NCBI RefSeq assembly: GCF_030253575.1
Contig: NC_080568.1
Span: 4,873,501 to 4,937,500, forward strand
Source of the DNA: Rhododendron vialii
Lineage: Eukaryota > Streptophyta > Magnoliopsida > Ericales > Ericaceae
Direction of reading: 5' to 3'
Length of the DNA: 64,000 nt
The notes under the pieces were generated by a model. That model searched no databases, was not told the DNA's origin, and saw nothing but the letters and a program-made list of their open reading frames with translations. Within the stretch, counting starts at the first letter, position 1; each line of letters begins with the position of its first letter. Positions 23,239-45,154 of the stretch are shown piece by piece. The translations under genes were made by a program, and so were the position numbers.

Positions 23239-26200
23239 ATGGCGGGGGCGGCCTCCGCGCTCTTCCTTCTGGACATCAAGGGCCGCGTTCTGGTGTGGCG
23301 CGACTACCGTGGCGACGTCTCCTCCGTTCAGGCCGAGAAATTCTTCACCAAGCTCATCGAGAAAGAGGTTTAATTTATTATACTATATTTTTAACTGCTC
23401 AAGTCCGGTTAATTTCCATGCTTTGGTGATGCTTTATGTTTTTAATATCAGTTGATTTCCAGCTGGGAGTTGTGAACTTGTAAATGCTTAATTGAATTTG
23501 GCACGTCTGATTATATTGGAAATGAACGCATTCCATTCAGATCTTCAGATTCACAAGACTGCACATTGGTTTTATGTAATCCACACAGCTTGTGTTACGT
23601 GGAATCTGAATTTGAATGATTAATGATCTGTATTATTGTTGGTGCTAGGAAATTGGGGAACCCTAACTTAGGATCCAGGAGGGGTATGAATCAGATTGAA
23701 AATCAACACGATACCAAATGAGGCCGGACTAGGAATGACACAAAACAAGTTTGGCATGGAAATAAATAAACCGAACTAATGCAACAAGACACGTTTAATG
23801 TCCCTCTCGAGCCTTCAACACGATAATACCAAATGAGGCCGGACTAGGAACGACACAAAACAAGTTAGGCACGAAAATAAATAAACCGAACCAATGCAAC
23901 AAGACACGTTTAATGTCTTTCTCGAGCCTTGTACTCCTCTCTGGAGTCTACTCCTTTATGGCAGCGTCACAGAATGATCGGAGTTGACTGTGATAGCACT
24001 GTAGTGGCTGACGACAGGAGGCAAGTAGAGTAAGAAGAAATGGTTTGGTCCTGTTACTTTTGGCCCCTTATCTGTGGTACTAGTTGTTGCTTCATTTGAA
24101 TTCGTTTCACTACTAGTCTTGTGATTCAGTTTTAATGGTTATGGGGGGCGCTTCTTATAGTGGCAAGCTAATTTCAACCTTGCATAGATTTCTCATGGTA
24201 TGATTATCCTCTGGCTTTGAAATCATTGCTGATATTCCAGTTTTGACGATACTTAACAGCTAACAAGAACCTTCAATAGTCTTAGTAGGAGTTGGAAGGG
24301 TTAAGCCGTTAAGGATTTACTTGGGGTGAGGTATTTACATTAATTGAGGAATCCTAATCTCCGGTGGTAGTGATGCATGGTGAGGCCTTTTCTAAGGAAT
24401 GGTGGTTGCGTGGAAAGTGCCATGGGTTCAAGTTCCATTTCTTTCTCAGTATTGAGAACTTCCTCTAGAACTTCTCTTTGTTTTTTGAGGTCAGAAAGAT
24501 ATAAACTCGATTGTATGACCTATCTACTTATGTGATGAAGAATCACTGTGTCCCATCTTTATTCCCTTTTTTTTTTTTCTTGTTCTTCCAAGTGTGGGTA
24601 ATCCTATGGCTTGTGGGTTTCCCTCCGTCCCATTTTCTTTGTACTATTTTGATATTCAATCGCTTATATCTTCCAATATGAATCTCAGAAACTATGCAAT
24701 ATGGATCTTGTTTGATAGTTCTTGATTAGTGCTATAATACAAAGTGCTTAAAATTATGGAAAACATTATAGATTGGGAGATATAAGCGTTTAAAGAATGT
24801 CACGAAAAATGAAAAAGGACAAAGTTATAAACAAAATGGGATGGAGGGAGTATCAAATAAACAACTAGGGGATCTTGTAGTCCATGCCCAAATAATTTCA
24901 TCTTGGGCCGGAGCAATGACCCTATTTTGAAGTGGCTAATTTTGTGCAACGATTCAAAGTGGGTTGTCCAACACTAGCAATTCCACACAATACCAAAGAG
25001 ATCCTATCACTTTATATGGACTTTAGTGGCATCAATATGATAAAAGCTATCTTGATATCTTCAACATGCGCGGAGCTGGAATGACTAGGCATTGCTGTCT
25101 CTCATTGTGTGCTCCATTCAAGTCACACCATTACTAATTTTATTGTCACTTTATCTGCATCCTCATCTTCTTCTAGATTACTCTCGTCTAGAGGTTTCTC
25201 CTGGGTTCAGGCAATCTTATGGTGCCGAGACTACCTAATCCCACGAGTCGGCATCTAAAGTAACTTGTTGAGTCAACAAAGCTTTGGTTTTTGTAGTCAG
25301 CGTATGATGCCGCCCAATGTTTGTCGGATATGTACATGGTCGATGCGGCTATTTCACTATGGTGAAGAGTGCAAGAAATACATTAGAGTTGCCTTAAGCT
25401 ACAGCATAATCCCTGATAACTATTGGTTTTGAAACGTAAAAAAAAATTCTTAAGAAACTACTGGAGTAGCTTGCCAGTAAATTGGGAGTAGCCTAGATCG
25501 TGAATATGGGATCGTGGCACAGCAATACAAGCTCAAGCCTTGTGCTGCTAGGTGAGGCGGTGAGTGCTGCCCCCTACATGGTGAAAGTCTAGCTGCCAAA
25601 AGCATCACTAGCTTATGCTGTGACCGAACACTTCGAATCTGTGAAAGTAGGATACTCCAAATTTGGAGGTCCAAGAGTTTCATAAAACATTCTTGGTGGA
25701 GTATAATGACCATTGGTTGAAATGTGGAGGGGAGTGGATATATAAATGGCATTCTACTGAAAGGATTCCTCTTCATACGAGGAGGAAAAGATAACATCGA
25801 GAAGCTCAGTTTAGCAATACGACACGGTTGATGTGTTGAAATCTGACCTCAGTTTTCCTGATTTACAATTTGCTTAAGTTATCCTTCAGCTTTTTTCCTG
25901 AGAGAATTTCTGAGGATGACTATTCTGTTTTTTTTCTTAATGATCTATTTGCTGATCCTGAGGCATGTTTGACAGGGTGATCAAGGGTCTCAAGATCCAG
26001 TTGCATATGATAATGGTGTCACCTACTTGTTTGTACAGCACAATAATGTCTATCTGATGACTGCATCAAGACAGAACTGCAATGCTGCTAGTCTTCTTCT
26101 GTTTCTTCATCGCGTAGTTGATGTAAGCTTTATGCTCTGAGTAACATCCTTTCTATTTTAAGCATCATTGTTGCGAACTATTTTCTATTTGTCTATATTT

Positions 26201-29200
26201 TGTACCTGGCAATTATTATGTGATCAGTTCTCTCTTTTTATTTATAGGTCTTTAAGCATTACTTTGAAGAGTTAGAAGAGGAATCCCTGAGAGATAATTT
26301 TGTTGTTGTGGTAAGTGAATATATCAGCACTTTCTTATGAACAATGTCCTTTGCTCTGATAATGATGCTAATAAATTATCAGAAGTTCTATTGATGGCTT
26401 TGCATTTGTTAGTATGAACTACTTGATGAAATGATGGACTTTGGCTACCCTCAATACACTGAAGCGAAGATTCTTAGTGAATTTATAAAGACAGACGCTT
26501 ATAGGATGGAAGTTACACAGAGGCCGCCTATGGCTGTGACAAATGCTGTGTCTTGGCGCAGTGAAGGCATACGTTATAACAAGAATGAAGTAGGTGTATT
26601 TTTGTGAGAGTTTTTATCTAGTATTTAAAGCAACTTGATCATTGAATGTTTTCTCTTTTCTTGCTCAGGTGTTCTTGGATGTTGTGGAGAGTGTTAATAT
26701 ACTTGTGAACAGCAATGGCCAAATAATTCGGTCTGATGTTGTTGGTGCATTAAAGATGCGGACTTACTTGAGGTAGTCCAACATGCTTGTTATGTTTGTT
26801 AGATTATTCAGCAGTTAGGCTAGGACATTCTGGACTTCATAGTTCATACCATTTGGTCATCCTAAATTAGAACTATATGAAGAAGGGGAGGACTGAAATT
26901 GGACAACTTCAGATTGCCATAGCAAAGATGAGTTTCAGAAAATTATCTCAGTTTTACAATGCAGATTTCCATTGTGTTTTGTAATGTGCTTAATAAATCA
27001 AGTCTATCATCATCTATTTGCCAATACAATTGCCGTGCACCTCAAAATTTTTGCAGCTCTGTTGCATTTAGTTATGGTTGTGAGGGCTGCCAAGCTTGTT
27101 CCTTATGGGGATTTGTGTTTGAAAACCTATAAGGAAAACAAATTGAAATTCTTGGGTCTGTATTGCACACATTGGCACATGTAATAACAATAAACTACTG
27201 AATTACATTTTTAAAATTTTCATCTCCACTTAGTTTGCTTCTTAGATGACTGACTATCCTTTATGGAAACTTTAACGTAATCTTGTTCTTCTTTTGCAGT
27301 GGTATGCCTGAGTGTAAGCTTGGGCTAAATGACAGAGTATTGTTGGAAGCTCAAGGCCGAACAACAAAGGGAAAAGCAATTGATTTGGATGACATCAAGT
27401 TCCATCAGTACGTACATCAAATCTCTGCTTTATTTGTACTTCACTTGGTCATGAATTTTGTCGCAAGTTTATTGGATGTTGTGTAAACGGTAATTATTCT
27501 CTGAGCAAAAAAAAAGAGAAAAAGATAATCAATCTGGCTTTAGTCCCAATATAGGTTGGAATCTTCTCCATATATTCCCGTCTATCATCAGTTGCTGATG
27601 CCCAGTTTTTATTTAGGTGTGTGCGTTTGGCACGATTTGAAAATGATCGGACTATAGCTTTTGTACCTCCTGATGGATCTTTTGATCTGATGACATATCG
27701 ACTCAGCACTCAGGTTTCACCTCAGTGTTTGGAATTTTCTCTCTTCCCCCTCTTTTCTTTCTTTGTTTTTCGGAAGTTCTTTCTTTTTTTGAAACAAGAA
27801 GCAACCAGCGGTTTTTTTTTTTTTTTCCAGGTAAAGCCTCTGATATGGGTTGAAGCTCAAATTGAAAAGCATTCTAGAAGTCGTATGGAGATTACAGTGA
27901 AGGCACGCAGCCAGTTTAAGGAGCGTAGGTATGGTTGAGGTTTTATTGTTCAACTGTGTTCTCCAGCTAACTTAATTGCTTGGGGTATTTGAATGCCTGA
28001 TCATTTGTATTTCCATAACCAACTCCTGATTTCATTTAATGTTCCAGCACCGCTACTAATGTTGAGATTGAGTTTCCTGTTCCATCCGATGCTACCAATC
28101 CAAATGTTCGGACCTCAATGGGGTCTGCTTCATATGCACCTGAAAAAGATGCTTTAATCTGGAAAATAAAATCTTTTCCTGGTGGTAAGGTGAGATTTAC
28201 GTCAAATTTTTCGGCATCTGCTGTTTATTGGTACAATGTGTGCTTTGTTATGTTTCCCCCATGCATTTAGTCTTTTTCTTCTTCTTACAAATTCTAATTG
28301 TTCAGGAATATATGCTTAGAGCAGAGTTTACTCTTCCCAGTATAACAGATGAAGAAGCACCTCCAGAGAGAAAAGCTCCTATACGTGTGAAGTTTGAGAT
28401 ACCGTATTTCACTGTGTCTGGAATACAGGTTTGTGCTCATGAGCTAGTTTGCTTACTCTGTCGGGAAAAAAAACCCGGAGTTACTTAGTTCGCAGAACAG
28501 ATTACCTTGCTTAACTATTTGGAATGGTTTGCCATAGATGATTTTTCTTGATTAGGTTAGGGGGAAAAAGTTTGAGCATAGTTGACATGATAAGACGATG
28601 TTCTGACACTGTCGTCTTATCATCTGGTAATAGGAAACCTCAGAAATTAAGCGCTATGATAATACATAGTCTTGTTACGATCTTTTTCGTCAATCCATTT
28701 CCCTAGTTTCCTTCAGAGTCACTTTTCGTTCTGTTACTTTTGTTGTTTTTTTCCTTCAAACCTAGCCTAGGGGAAAAGAGCTGTGTATATTAGAGCTAGC
28801 AAGTGTTGACCTAAACCCTTCAAACCTTTTTTCCTGCATGTAGGAAACCACCAATGTGTGGAGAGGTAAGTTACGTAACTGGTTTGGCCTTTTACCCAGT
28901 TGACCAAATTGCATAATTATTCAGGTTGAACTAACCTGAATCAATAGGATTCTTTGCCTGCATTAGTTAGTTTTTTAGAGCAATGCTGTGGGAATGGTAA
29001 ACAAATTGGCTTGTGTTGATTTTGTTTTTTCTAAAGTAGTTGTCTACCTTAACTACTATTAGTCAACTAATTGTTGAATGAATATGGATAATTCCTTTAT
29101 TGCATCTATAAGAGTGATGTACAATTCTGAAATATTCATGATGGTGGGATGAACTGTTGGAATCAACCATTGAAGTGTGGGATGTCAACTGATTAGCCAA

Positions 29201-29631
29201 TTTTTGGACTCTTCTACGGGGAGAACTTCTCACTTAGGGAAAAAGATGGGTTAGAAAAAATGTTCTCACTAACATAGACATGGTCATTTTTAAGCTCGCC
29301 TCCCCAGTAGCAAGTGATTAGTAGGAGGCCACAGAGAGAGAGTTTGAATTTTGCGGTCATTATGTTTTAATGTAGTGGAAGTAATACGCGGTGTACTGAC
29401 ACATATTTGAGTTTTGTGCCTCGAAAGGTTTAGAATTAACTTAGGCTATTCCAACCATTCACCCAATTGTGCCTCGAAAGGTTTAGAAGTAAGATAGATT
29501 TCTTGCTGATTTAAGCAAATGGTGTTTTGTAGGTTCGTTATCTAAAGATTATTGAGAAGAGTGGCTACCAGGCTCTTCCATGGGTGAGGTACATAACAAT
29601 GGCCGGCGAGTATGAACTAAGACTTGCTTGA
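23239..29631 (+). CDS. AP1M2: AP-1 complex subunit mu (clathrin adaptor medium chain)
   Basis: Eleven exons: 23239-23367, 25976-26122, 26248-26310, 26413-26589, 26669-26772, 27300-27407, 27617-27713, 27831-27928, 28048-28189, 28306-28428 and 29533-29631. All introns are GT-AG with agreeing phases. The product is 428 aa, equal to Arabidopsis AP1M2 (HAP13). The N-terminal longin-like domain (about 1-140) starts MAGAASALFLLDIKGRVL. The mu-homology domain (about 165-427) contains ITVKARSQFKERS, LIWKIKSFPGGKE and the C-terminus PWVRYITMAGEYELRLA. The protein is the cargo-binding mu1 subunit of AP-1 at the trans-Golgi network and early endosome and recognises YxxPhi sorting signals. Intron 1 (2.6 kb) holds repeats. 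Part of intron 10 and the 3' flank were copied in the downstream segmental duplication. Confidence 0.97.
23703..23929. repeat. two-copy tandem repeat (112 and 115 bp) in AP1M2 intron 1
   Basis: Unit 1 (23703-23814) and unit 2 (23815-23929) both start TCAACACGATA and end CTCGAGCCT. They share the AATGAGGCCGGACTAGGAA block. Divergence is low, so the duplication is fairly recent. Confidence 0.9.
24619..24850. mobile_element. Stowaway-like MITE in AP1M2 intron 1
   Basis: The left end is CCCTCCGTCCCATTTT and the right end is AAATGGGATGGAGGGAG followed by TA. This is the Stowaway terminal repeat. The TA on the left is not preserved. The interior is AT-rich and non-coding. Confidence 0.75.
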
Positions 29632-30046
29632 AGCCACTTCTGTTGTTTTTCCACTCTCAACAATCGGTCAGTTCTATGCTCGATGGTTGCAAATCTTGTG
29701 GGCAAAAGGAGCTTCGAGAAAAGTAAAAAAACTGCTCACAATCTGGATCACTGGTTACTCAAGCAAAGTTTTGTTTTTTGATCCTTGTTTGTTGGTTTGT
29801 TTCTAGCATTGGTTTTTACAACCCAGAAAGTTTGTATAAGGCGATTTTACTTCTCTATTGTTCATTTGCACGCTAGTGGAAATTAAGATCATTTTTCATG
29901 GACCTGACGTTTTGCCTGTGATATTGTTGATTCCAAAACATCGATTTCGCGATTACTATTTATTCCTTACTTTCAATGTCCTCCCTCTTACCAAGCAACA
30001 ATGAGTTTGTATGCAAATCGTAGATACACTTTTATTGATCCCGGTT

Positions 30047-35310
<5,264 letters not shown>

Positions 35311-35897
35311 CTCTCTCTTGAACAGTTTTGTTCACCCTCAATTTAATCAAAGAGGGTAAACATTACCCTACAATCTCTCTCTCTCCAATTCCGCAATATC
35401 TCACTCGTATTTCTTTGGATCTATACGTACACATTTGTGTGTGTATAAACACATTACTAGAATTTTGGGTTGCTTCTAATAATTGAAGGATGACATCAAT
35501 TATGACAGTTTTTTAAATAGATGACATCCTCCAATTAAAAGGATTGAATTCGTACAAACGAGAATGTTTTTATACGGCAAGTTTATCGGAGCACCTTTGA
35601 CCTAAAAAAATCAGGCCGCAAGTTTTGTTTGATATTTTCCTAGTATATCCCTATATATAAGGGCATGAAAATTCTAGAGCCCCTTAAAAATAGACAAAAA
35701 TTGTTGCTTTTTCCCTTCAAATCTTTTTTCCTGCATGTAGGAAACCACCAATGTGTGGAGAGGTAATTAATCAGGTAGTGGAAATTAAGATCATTTTTCG
35801 TGGACCTGAAGCTTGCCTGTGATATTGTTGATTAATTCCAACACATCGATTTCGTGATTACTATATATTTATTTCTTACTTTTAATGTCCTCCCTCT

Positions 35898-36079
35898 CGA
35901 GAAACCAAGCTAGCTTAGTTGGTTGTCTCATTTCCCTTAGTTGAGATCGGAGTTCAAACCTCACTAGTGGCGGGTTTAGAGTCCAAGGTTATGGACAACC
36001 TCAGAACCCCTCTTTTAACTAACATTTTAACATTCTGTCAACCCTCGTTGATGTATACAATCTTGACATAAAAAGGAAA
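35898..36079 (+). mobile_element. tRNA-derived SINE with 11-bp target duplication
   Basis: The element has a Pol III A box, TAGCTTAGTTGG (35911-35922), and a B-box-like GTTCAAACC (35952-35960). An 11-bp repeat, GTCCTCCCTCT, flanks it (35887-35897 and 36080-36090). The paralogous site near 29977-29990 in the AP1M2 flank has one copy of the target and no insertion. Length is about 182 bp. Confidence 0.85.
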
Positions 36080-36278
36080 GTCCTCCCTCTTACCAAGCAA
36101 TGAGGTTGTATGCGAATTGTAGATTCGTGGAGGAATTTATAAAGGGAAAGCAAATTGGTCGCGAAAATAATGAGTTTATCATTTTTACTTTTATCATTTC
36201 CTCTATCCGTAAGTTTCTCCCCACACACACACATATACACAGTTATTTTCAAATGATGAGGTCCTTATTTTAACTATA

Positions 36279-36581
36279 ATAAGGACCTCCCCATTTCTCC
36301 TATTTTCCAATCAAATTTTAATGATCCGAGCCGCTCAATGTGTTCAGAACGTGATTTTAAGGGTACCCGCCTGAAATCGGCAAAAAAAATGACCGGGAAG
36401 GGCTTGATTTGAGCAGTTTTTATTTGAACCGTTTGATAAAAACATAACAAAAACTGCTTGGATGAAGCTTTTCCCGGTTTTTTTTTTGCTGATTTCTTGC
36501 AAGTACCATTAAAATCACGTTCTGAACACATTGAGCGGCTCGGATCATCAAAATTTGATCAGGAAAGGGAGGTCCTTATTT
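36279..36581. mobile_element. palindromic MITE (about 300 bp)
   Basis: The ends are AATAAGGACCTCCC and its inverse GGGAGGTCCTTATT. The arms of about 135 bp are inverted copies sharing GATCCGAGCCGCTCAATGTG and AACGTGATTTTAA. The interior has no coding sequence. A half copy of the same family lies in TAR-B intron 2. Confidence 0.8.
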
Positions 36582-36828
36582 TATTAAAATGAGGTGATCT
36601 TTAGGAGAAGGGAACTCTCTCTATATATATGTATGTATATATACTGGTGTCAAATGCAGCCTTTATCGAATTTAAAAGTGAGCAGAGTTTTGCAGTATTA
36701 TAGTAGTAAGAGAAATTCCCAAAATAATGGAAAAATTGCTTACCACAATGGTATGCCAAAAAAATGGCAGCTAGCCTTGCCAACCACCAAATTTTTCCCT
36801 CCCTCTTGTTCCCGGGAAATCTCTGTGT

Positions 36829-36928
<100 letters not shown>

Positions 36929-37013
36929 TTTTTGCCACAGCCAGATCTGGTCACTTTGGCTGTTGCCACAGAAAGCTACCTCTTTGTTTTGATTTGTGAG
37001 AAGAGAAAAACTT

Positions 37014-37197
37014 ATTTACGGAGCCGTTGCAAAGCGGCTCTTTACAGAATTGAGCGATTTCAGTCATCCGTTTTGACATTGGACGGCTCGGATTAAAAAC
37101 AATCTATTAACGGTATTAGATCTGTTACCGTTAATAGATTATTTTTAATCCGGATCATACAAAACACTTTTGGACGACTAAAATTGAGCTCCGTAAA
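37014..37197. mobile_element. short MITE with TTTACGGAGC/GCTCCGTAAA ends
   Basis: Terminal inverted repeats TTTACGGAGC and GCTCCGTAAA enclose about 165 bp. The interior contains a palindrome around 37110 (AATCTATTAACGGTA and TACCGTTAATAGATT). Non-coding. Confidence 0.75.
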
Positions 37198-37270
37198 CAC
37201 TTATTTATAGCTGTTTTGTAAACAAGATTTTTTCTTGTGAGAATACTTGTTGGTTCTATTTGGGAGACGA

Positions 37271-37534
37271 GGGCTTTGTTTGTGTAGAATTTTTTGGGTA
37301 CCGGGTGGGTATCACGTGACCAAGCCCACGTGGTGCCTGAGCCAGCCCATCCAGGCCGTCCAAAAATGTATTGGATATCTCAGATTGAAATTCTCTCTCT
37401 CCTCTCACACCCTCTTTCTCTATCATTTTTCTCTCTCCATATCTGAGCCGTCTAAAACTGAAATGGATGGTCCAAATGCATTGAGCGGGGCAACACATGA
37501 TACCCACCCGGCACTGAAAAATTTCTCTTATTTG
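37271..37534. mobile_element. MITE with 10-bp direct flanking repeat
   Basis: Inverted ends share CCGGGTGGGTATCA (about 37301-37314), with the inverse at about 37499-37512. TGGGAGACGA occurs directly on both sides (37261-37270 and 37535-37544). A 9-10-bp duplication suggests the Mutator group. The element at 45155-45385 is a relative. Confidence 0.65.
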
Positions 37535-38500
37535 TGGGAGACGAAAGAACAATAAAACATAGTAATTATATGGTTTTAGTTTTTTATTGCACTAAGCATA
37601 CATTTCATCACCAAGCAAAACTTTACACTCCATCACTGAGCATTACATTCCAAATGGTATTCTTGAATGGTACATGGAGAAAGACAAATGGCGGATGGTA
37701 GATGAAGAATGGTAATTGATGGTAGTTAGTTGAAAATGGAATACGAAGGGAACCATTGAAAAAAAATGGCTTTGCGCCAGTGTACCAACATTGCCATTTG
37801 CTGGCCAAATGTACATCACTATTCATGGCCATGTTTTTGGAATGACTCAAGTCATTTTGGCAAAACCACTGGATCGACTTGCTCTTATGAATCATCATAT
37901 TGCGCAAATAAATTGCAGGTTTCATGAATCAAGCAAATTAAAATTTTTGAATTTTTCTCAAACCAATTACTGATTCCAATTAGTTCTTCAAAATGACACG
38001 CAAGTGTTTAAATTTTTGCCTTAATGGATTAATATACTTTAAATTTTTTTTTCCTGAAAACTCGCATGATTTAGATAAAAATAGACACAATTAGCAAGTA
38101 CATCTAGATATTGAATTCAGGACAGAGTTACTTCATTTTCACATTGTAAATGGCTCAATTTATATGCTGAGAATCCACCAATGGCTCCTTTCTCTTATCT
38201 CTGATTGCATGATGCTCCTACCCCGTAATTGAGATGTTCAAGTAACTCATATTCTTAGGGAAGCAAACTTTGTTGTTGGTGGTTTGGCAAAAAAGGCGTT
38301 GGCGTGAGATGGAACTTTGCATATGTTCCCCTTTTGTATCCCAATGCTTTCTTTTTGCTGTTAGTGGGATGGCTAGCTAAATAAATAAACTTACACATTG
38401 AGATTAAAAAAAACAATCTTCTCAAAAAAAAAAAAAAAAAAAAAAACAGGAACAAACTATGCACACACTTTTATTGATCCCAGTTTTGCAGGAAAACCCA

Positions 38501-42275
<3,775 letters not shown>

Positions 42276-42531
42276 CTCTCTCTCTCTCCACAATATCTCA
42301 CTTCCACTCCTATTTCTTTGGTTCTATACGTACACATTTGTATGTGTTTATACAAATTACTAGAAATGTGGATTGCTTTTAATAATTGACGGATGACATC
42401 AATTATGCTAGTTTTTTAAATGGACGACATCCTCCAAAAGGATCGAATTCGTACAAACAAAAATGTCTTTATACGGCAAGTTTGTCGGAGCACCTTTGAC
42501 CTAAAAAATGACTAGGTCGCCAGTTTTTTCC

Positions 42532-42534
<3 letters not shown>

Positions 42535-42580
<46 letters not shown>
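42535..42580. repeat. (TA)n microsatellite at the end of duplication unit B
   Basis: A 46-bp TA tract next to GACAAAAATTG, the shared border of both duplication units. Unit A has a much shorter TA stretch at this place. Confidence 0.95.
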
Positions 42581-42584
<4 letters not shown>

Positions 42585-42961
42585 AAAATTGAAGATTAGA
42601 TGCGGTCTCGTCTTTCGGCTGCACAGCCTTTGACCTCGTACGACAATCGAAACGTCCAGCATATTCCTTGAGTGCTTCATCCCTTACGCACGCGAACTAC
42701 TAACATCGGTGATGCGCGCGTGCTCTCTAGACCGTAATATTCCTCTATCGATTGGTGGAGGTTTAGCTTTTTAATTTCACATCCACCTTCCCGGGCCCCA
42801 TCGTCACCGGCCATTGTTCCTGATTGCACAATGAGAAAGCTCCTTCGATCTTCAAATTTTTTGCTCAGAATCAGGATTTTAAATTTCTGAATGAAACTTG
42901 AAAGAGTAGATCAATCATTTATACGCTAATTGAGCTTATTTTTCGTGAGGCCCCTTTCCTC

Positions 42962-43620
42962 CTATATCCGGGTGGCAAACACCCCGATATAAGGAAGATG
43001 TGGTGTTTGGCACCCGGATATATAATAACACCACCTTCCCCTATATCCGGGTGGCGAACTCGTTATAAGGAAGAGATGGTGTTTGACACGGATTTGGGGG
43101 GGGGGGGGTTGTGAAGGGACGGCAGCGTGCTGTCTCGATCGAGGGGATCCTGCTCCGGTTTCACTCCAACGATCGGAAACGTTCACTTTGTAGAGCTCGT
43201 CGAGTTGAACAAATACGTAAAAAATCAGCTCAATCAGATATCATTAAATGCCTCATTGAAACCTTTTCGTCTTGAAAAGAATGGATCCGAAACACTGAAT
43301 CAAATCTACTAGAACCCATTATTGAAAAGTTATATGTGTTCCGACCAGACACTTAAAAATATCCGATCAAACTAATTTTTTTGCATACTTATTCAACTCG
43401 ACGAGCTCTACGAAGTGAACGTTTCCGATCGTTGGAGTCAGACTGGAGCGGGGCCCCCTCGGCTGGAATAGCGCGCTGCTGTCCCTTGAAGGGACAACAG
43501 CCCCCCTAGGTTCGTTTGACACCCGGATATATAATAACACCAACTCCTCTATATTTGGGTAGCAAACACCCGATATAAGGGATAGGTGGTGTTTGACACT
43601 CGAATATAGGAGGAGGTGCG
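42962..43620. repeat. three copies of a 79-bp tandem unit, the second interrupted
   Basis: Units begin CTATATCCGGGTGGC at 42962 and 43041, and CTATATTTGGGTAGC at 43549. Each contains GATATAAGG and GTGTTTGNCAC, and units 1 and 2 also contain CCCGGATATATAATAACACC. The second unit is split by the element at 43090-43513. Confidence 0.8.
43090..43513. mobile_element. Mutator-like foldback MITE (424 bp) with 9-bp target duplication
   Basis: GTTTGACAC flanks both sides (43081-43089 and 43514-43522). The inverted ends include a G-run, GAAGGGAC and GCAGCG; further in, long inverted blocks such as AACGATCGGAAACGTTCACTT and its inverse lie near 43167 and 43417. Unit 1 of the host tandem repeat shows the uninterrupted sequence. 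Non-coding. Confidence 0.8.
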
Positions 43621-43622
43621 GT

Positions 43623-44427
43623 GTTATTATATCTGCTTTCTTAATTATGAAAATATATGCCACCATCCTCTCTTTTAATTTTACATCCACCTACTCATAT
43701 CCATCTCAAAACAAATCATACATATACATATCCGGTTGGCAAACGACCAGTCACGGTAGGTACAGAATGTCTCATTTTTAATAGTACAAAGGAGCAACCT
43801 CTCACAAGCTAGAGGTGTTCCAACTAACCTTTTTTTTTAAAAAGTATTTTTTCTTCAATTTTTAAATTCAAATATAATAAAAATAAAAAATAATTTTTTG
43901 ATTTTTTTTGCACCGTATAAAAGATCTCAATGAAATCTATCAAACAAGATCCATATTGGTAGAAAAATTATTTGCGTAAACACATGATTTTTGGGCTTGA
44001 AATTATATTCTTTTTTCCAAAACCTTCTTTTTTGAAAGCTATTTCCTAAAAAGCCATTTTTTGTAATTTATTTATCTTTTTTTTCCGTCTTCCTTGATTT
44101 TTTTTTTAATTTCAGCCTATATTTTTATATTTTTTCAGATTTTTTTCACGGAGACGGACAATATGATGTAAAAATTTAACTGAAATATAATACTCCAAAA
44201 ATTAAGAGAAAATAACAAGAAAGACCCTGCAAAAACGTCTGAAAATTTTCAACATACGTCATTGCAAACGTATAGGGATTCTAATAATCCGATGAAAAGA
44301 AAAATTTGGCTTCCGGTTAATTATTCATAGTCAAAAAAGTGACGTACTGCTGGGAAATTAAGGTTGGAAAACAAGGGGGTGATAGCGATCGGACCAATCT
44401 CCTTCTGGTAGCTTTCTTAATAAAAAA
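43623..44427. other. intergenic AT-rich sequence
   Basis: Poly(T/A)-rich with no coding signal. A block near 43840-44000 (AATATAATAAAAATAAA, then GATCCATATTG) recurs inverted near 45570-45700, so these may be ends or copies of one repeat. Confidence 0.4.
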
Positions 44428-44796
44428 TGCTAGGGGTAGATATGAAATGTACATATTATATACATATTAGTTTTGTGGGGTCCATTTCGAGTTCCACAAA
44501 GATGATTCAAAACGCCTATTATTTTTCAAACTTTTTTTTATGGAGCCCTGTAAAAAATCAGCACAACCCGATATCGGTAAGGATTTTTTTTTAATTTGTG
44601 GAGGCGAAACTACTTAACTGCTTAGTTTCGCCCCTACAAATTCAGAAAAAATCCTTATCAATATCGGGTTAAGCTAATTTTTTACAGAACTCCATAAAAA
44701 GATGTTTTAAAAATAATTAGCGGTTCAGATCATTTTTGTGAGACCCGAATTGAGCCCCACAAAATCAATATGTACATATTATACGTACCAATAGCA
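44428..44796. mobile_element. palindromic MITE (about 370 bp)
   Basis: The ends are TGCTA and TAGCA, with inverted blocks GTACATATTATA, AACCCGAT and TTTTTACAG on both arms around a centre near 44615. Non-coding. A similar terminus occurs near 3190-3235. Confidence 0.7.
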
Positions 44797-45154
44797 GCAC
44801 TCTTTCCTAATTAATGGAGCGTACAGTCCGGTCTAGTTTGGGCTTCTATGTCAATGATTTTTATTATGAACGAGCTTCGTAATAATGATCGAAATCGTTT
44901 AATTCGATGAAACATCGATAGATACGAGACATATTTTGTACGCCCTTATCTTTCACACAAATCTATTTTGGACCGAGTCCAGGTGGAGGTCAGTCAACTT
45001 ATAATAAACTAATTCCGCGTTGAATGTTTCTAAGAAATCTCTCACGTGGTATTGAAGTTAGATTTTGGTACCTCCATGTAAATGTTACGAAGTTAAATAC
45101 GACTTTCCATTAAAAAAGGAAAAGAAAAGAAAAGTTATACATAGAAGGAAGAGG

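Noticed and set aside
25450..25797. 115-codon minus-strand frame in AP1M2 intron 1
   Set aside because: No family motif, and antisense inside an intron; likely chance.
36019..36252. 77-codon minus-strand frame over the SINE 3' end
   Set aside because: It spans a SINE border and is not conserved in the paralogous empty site.
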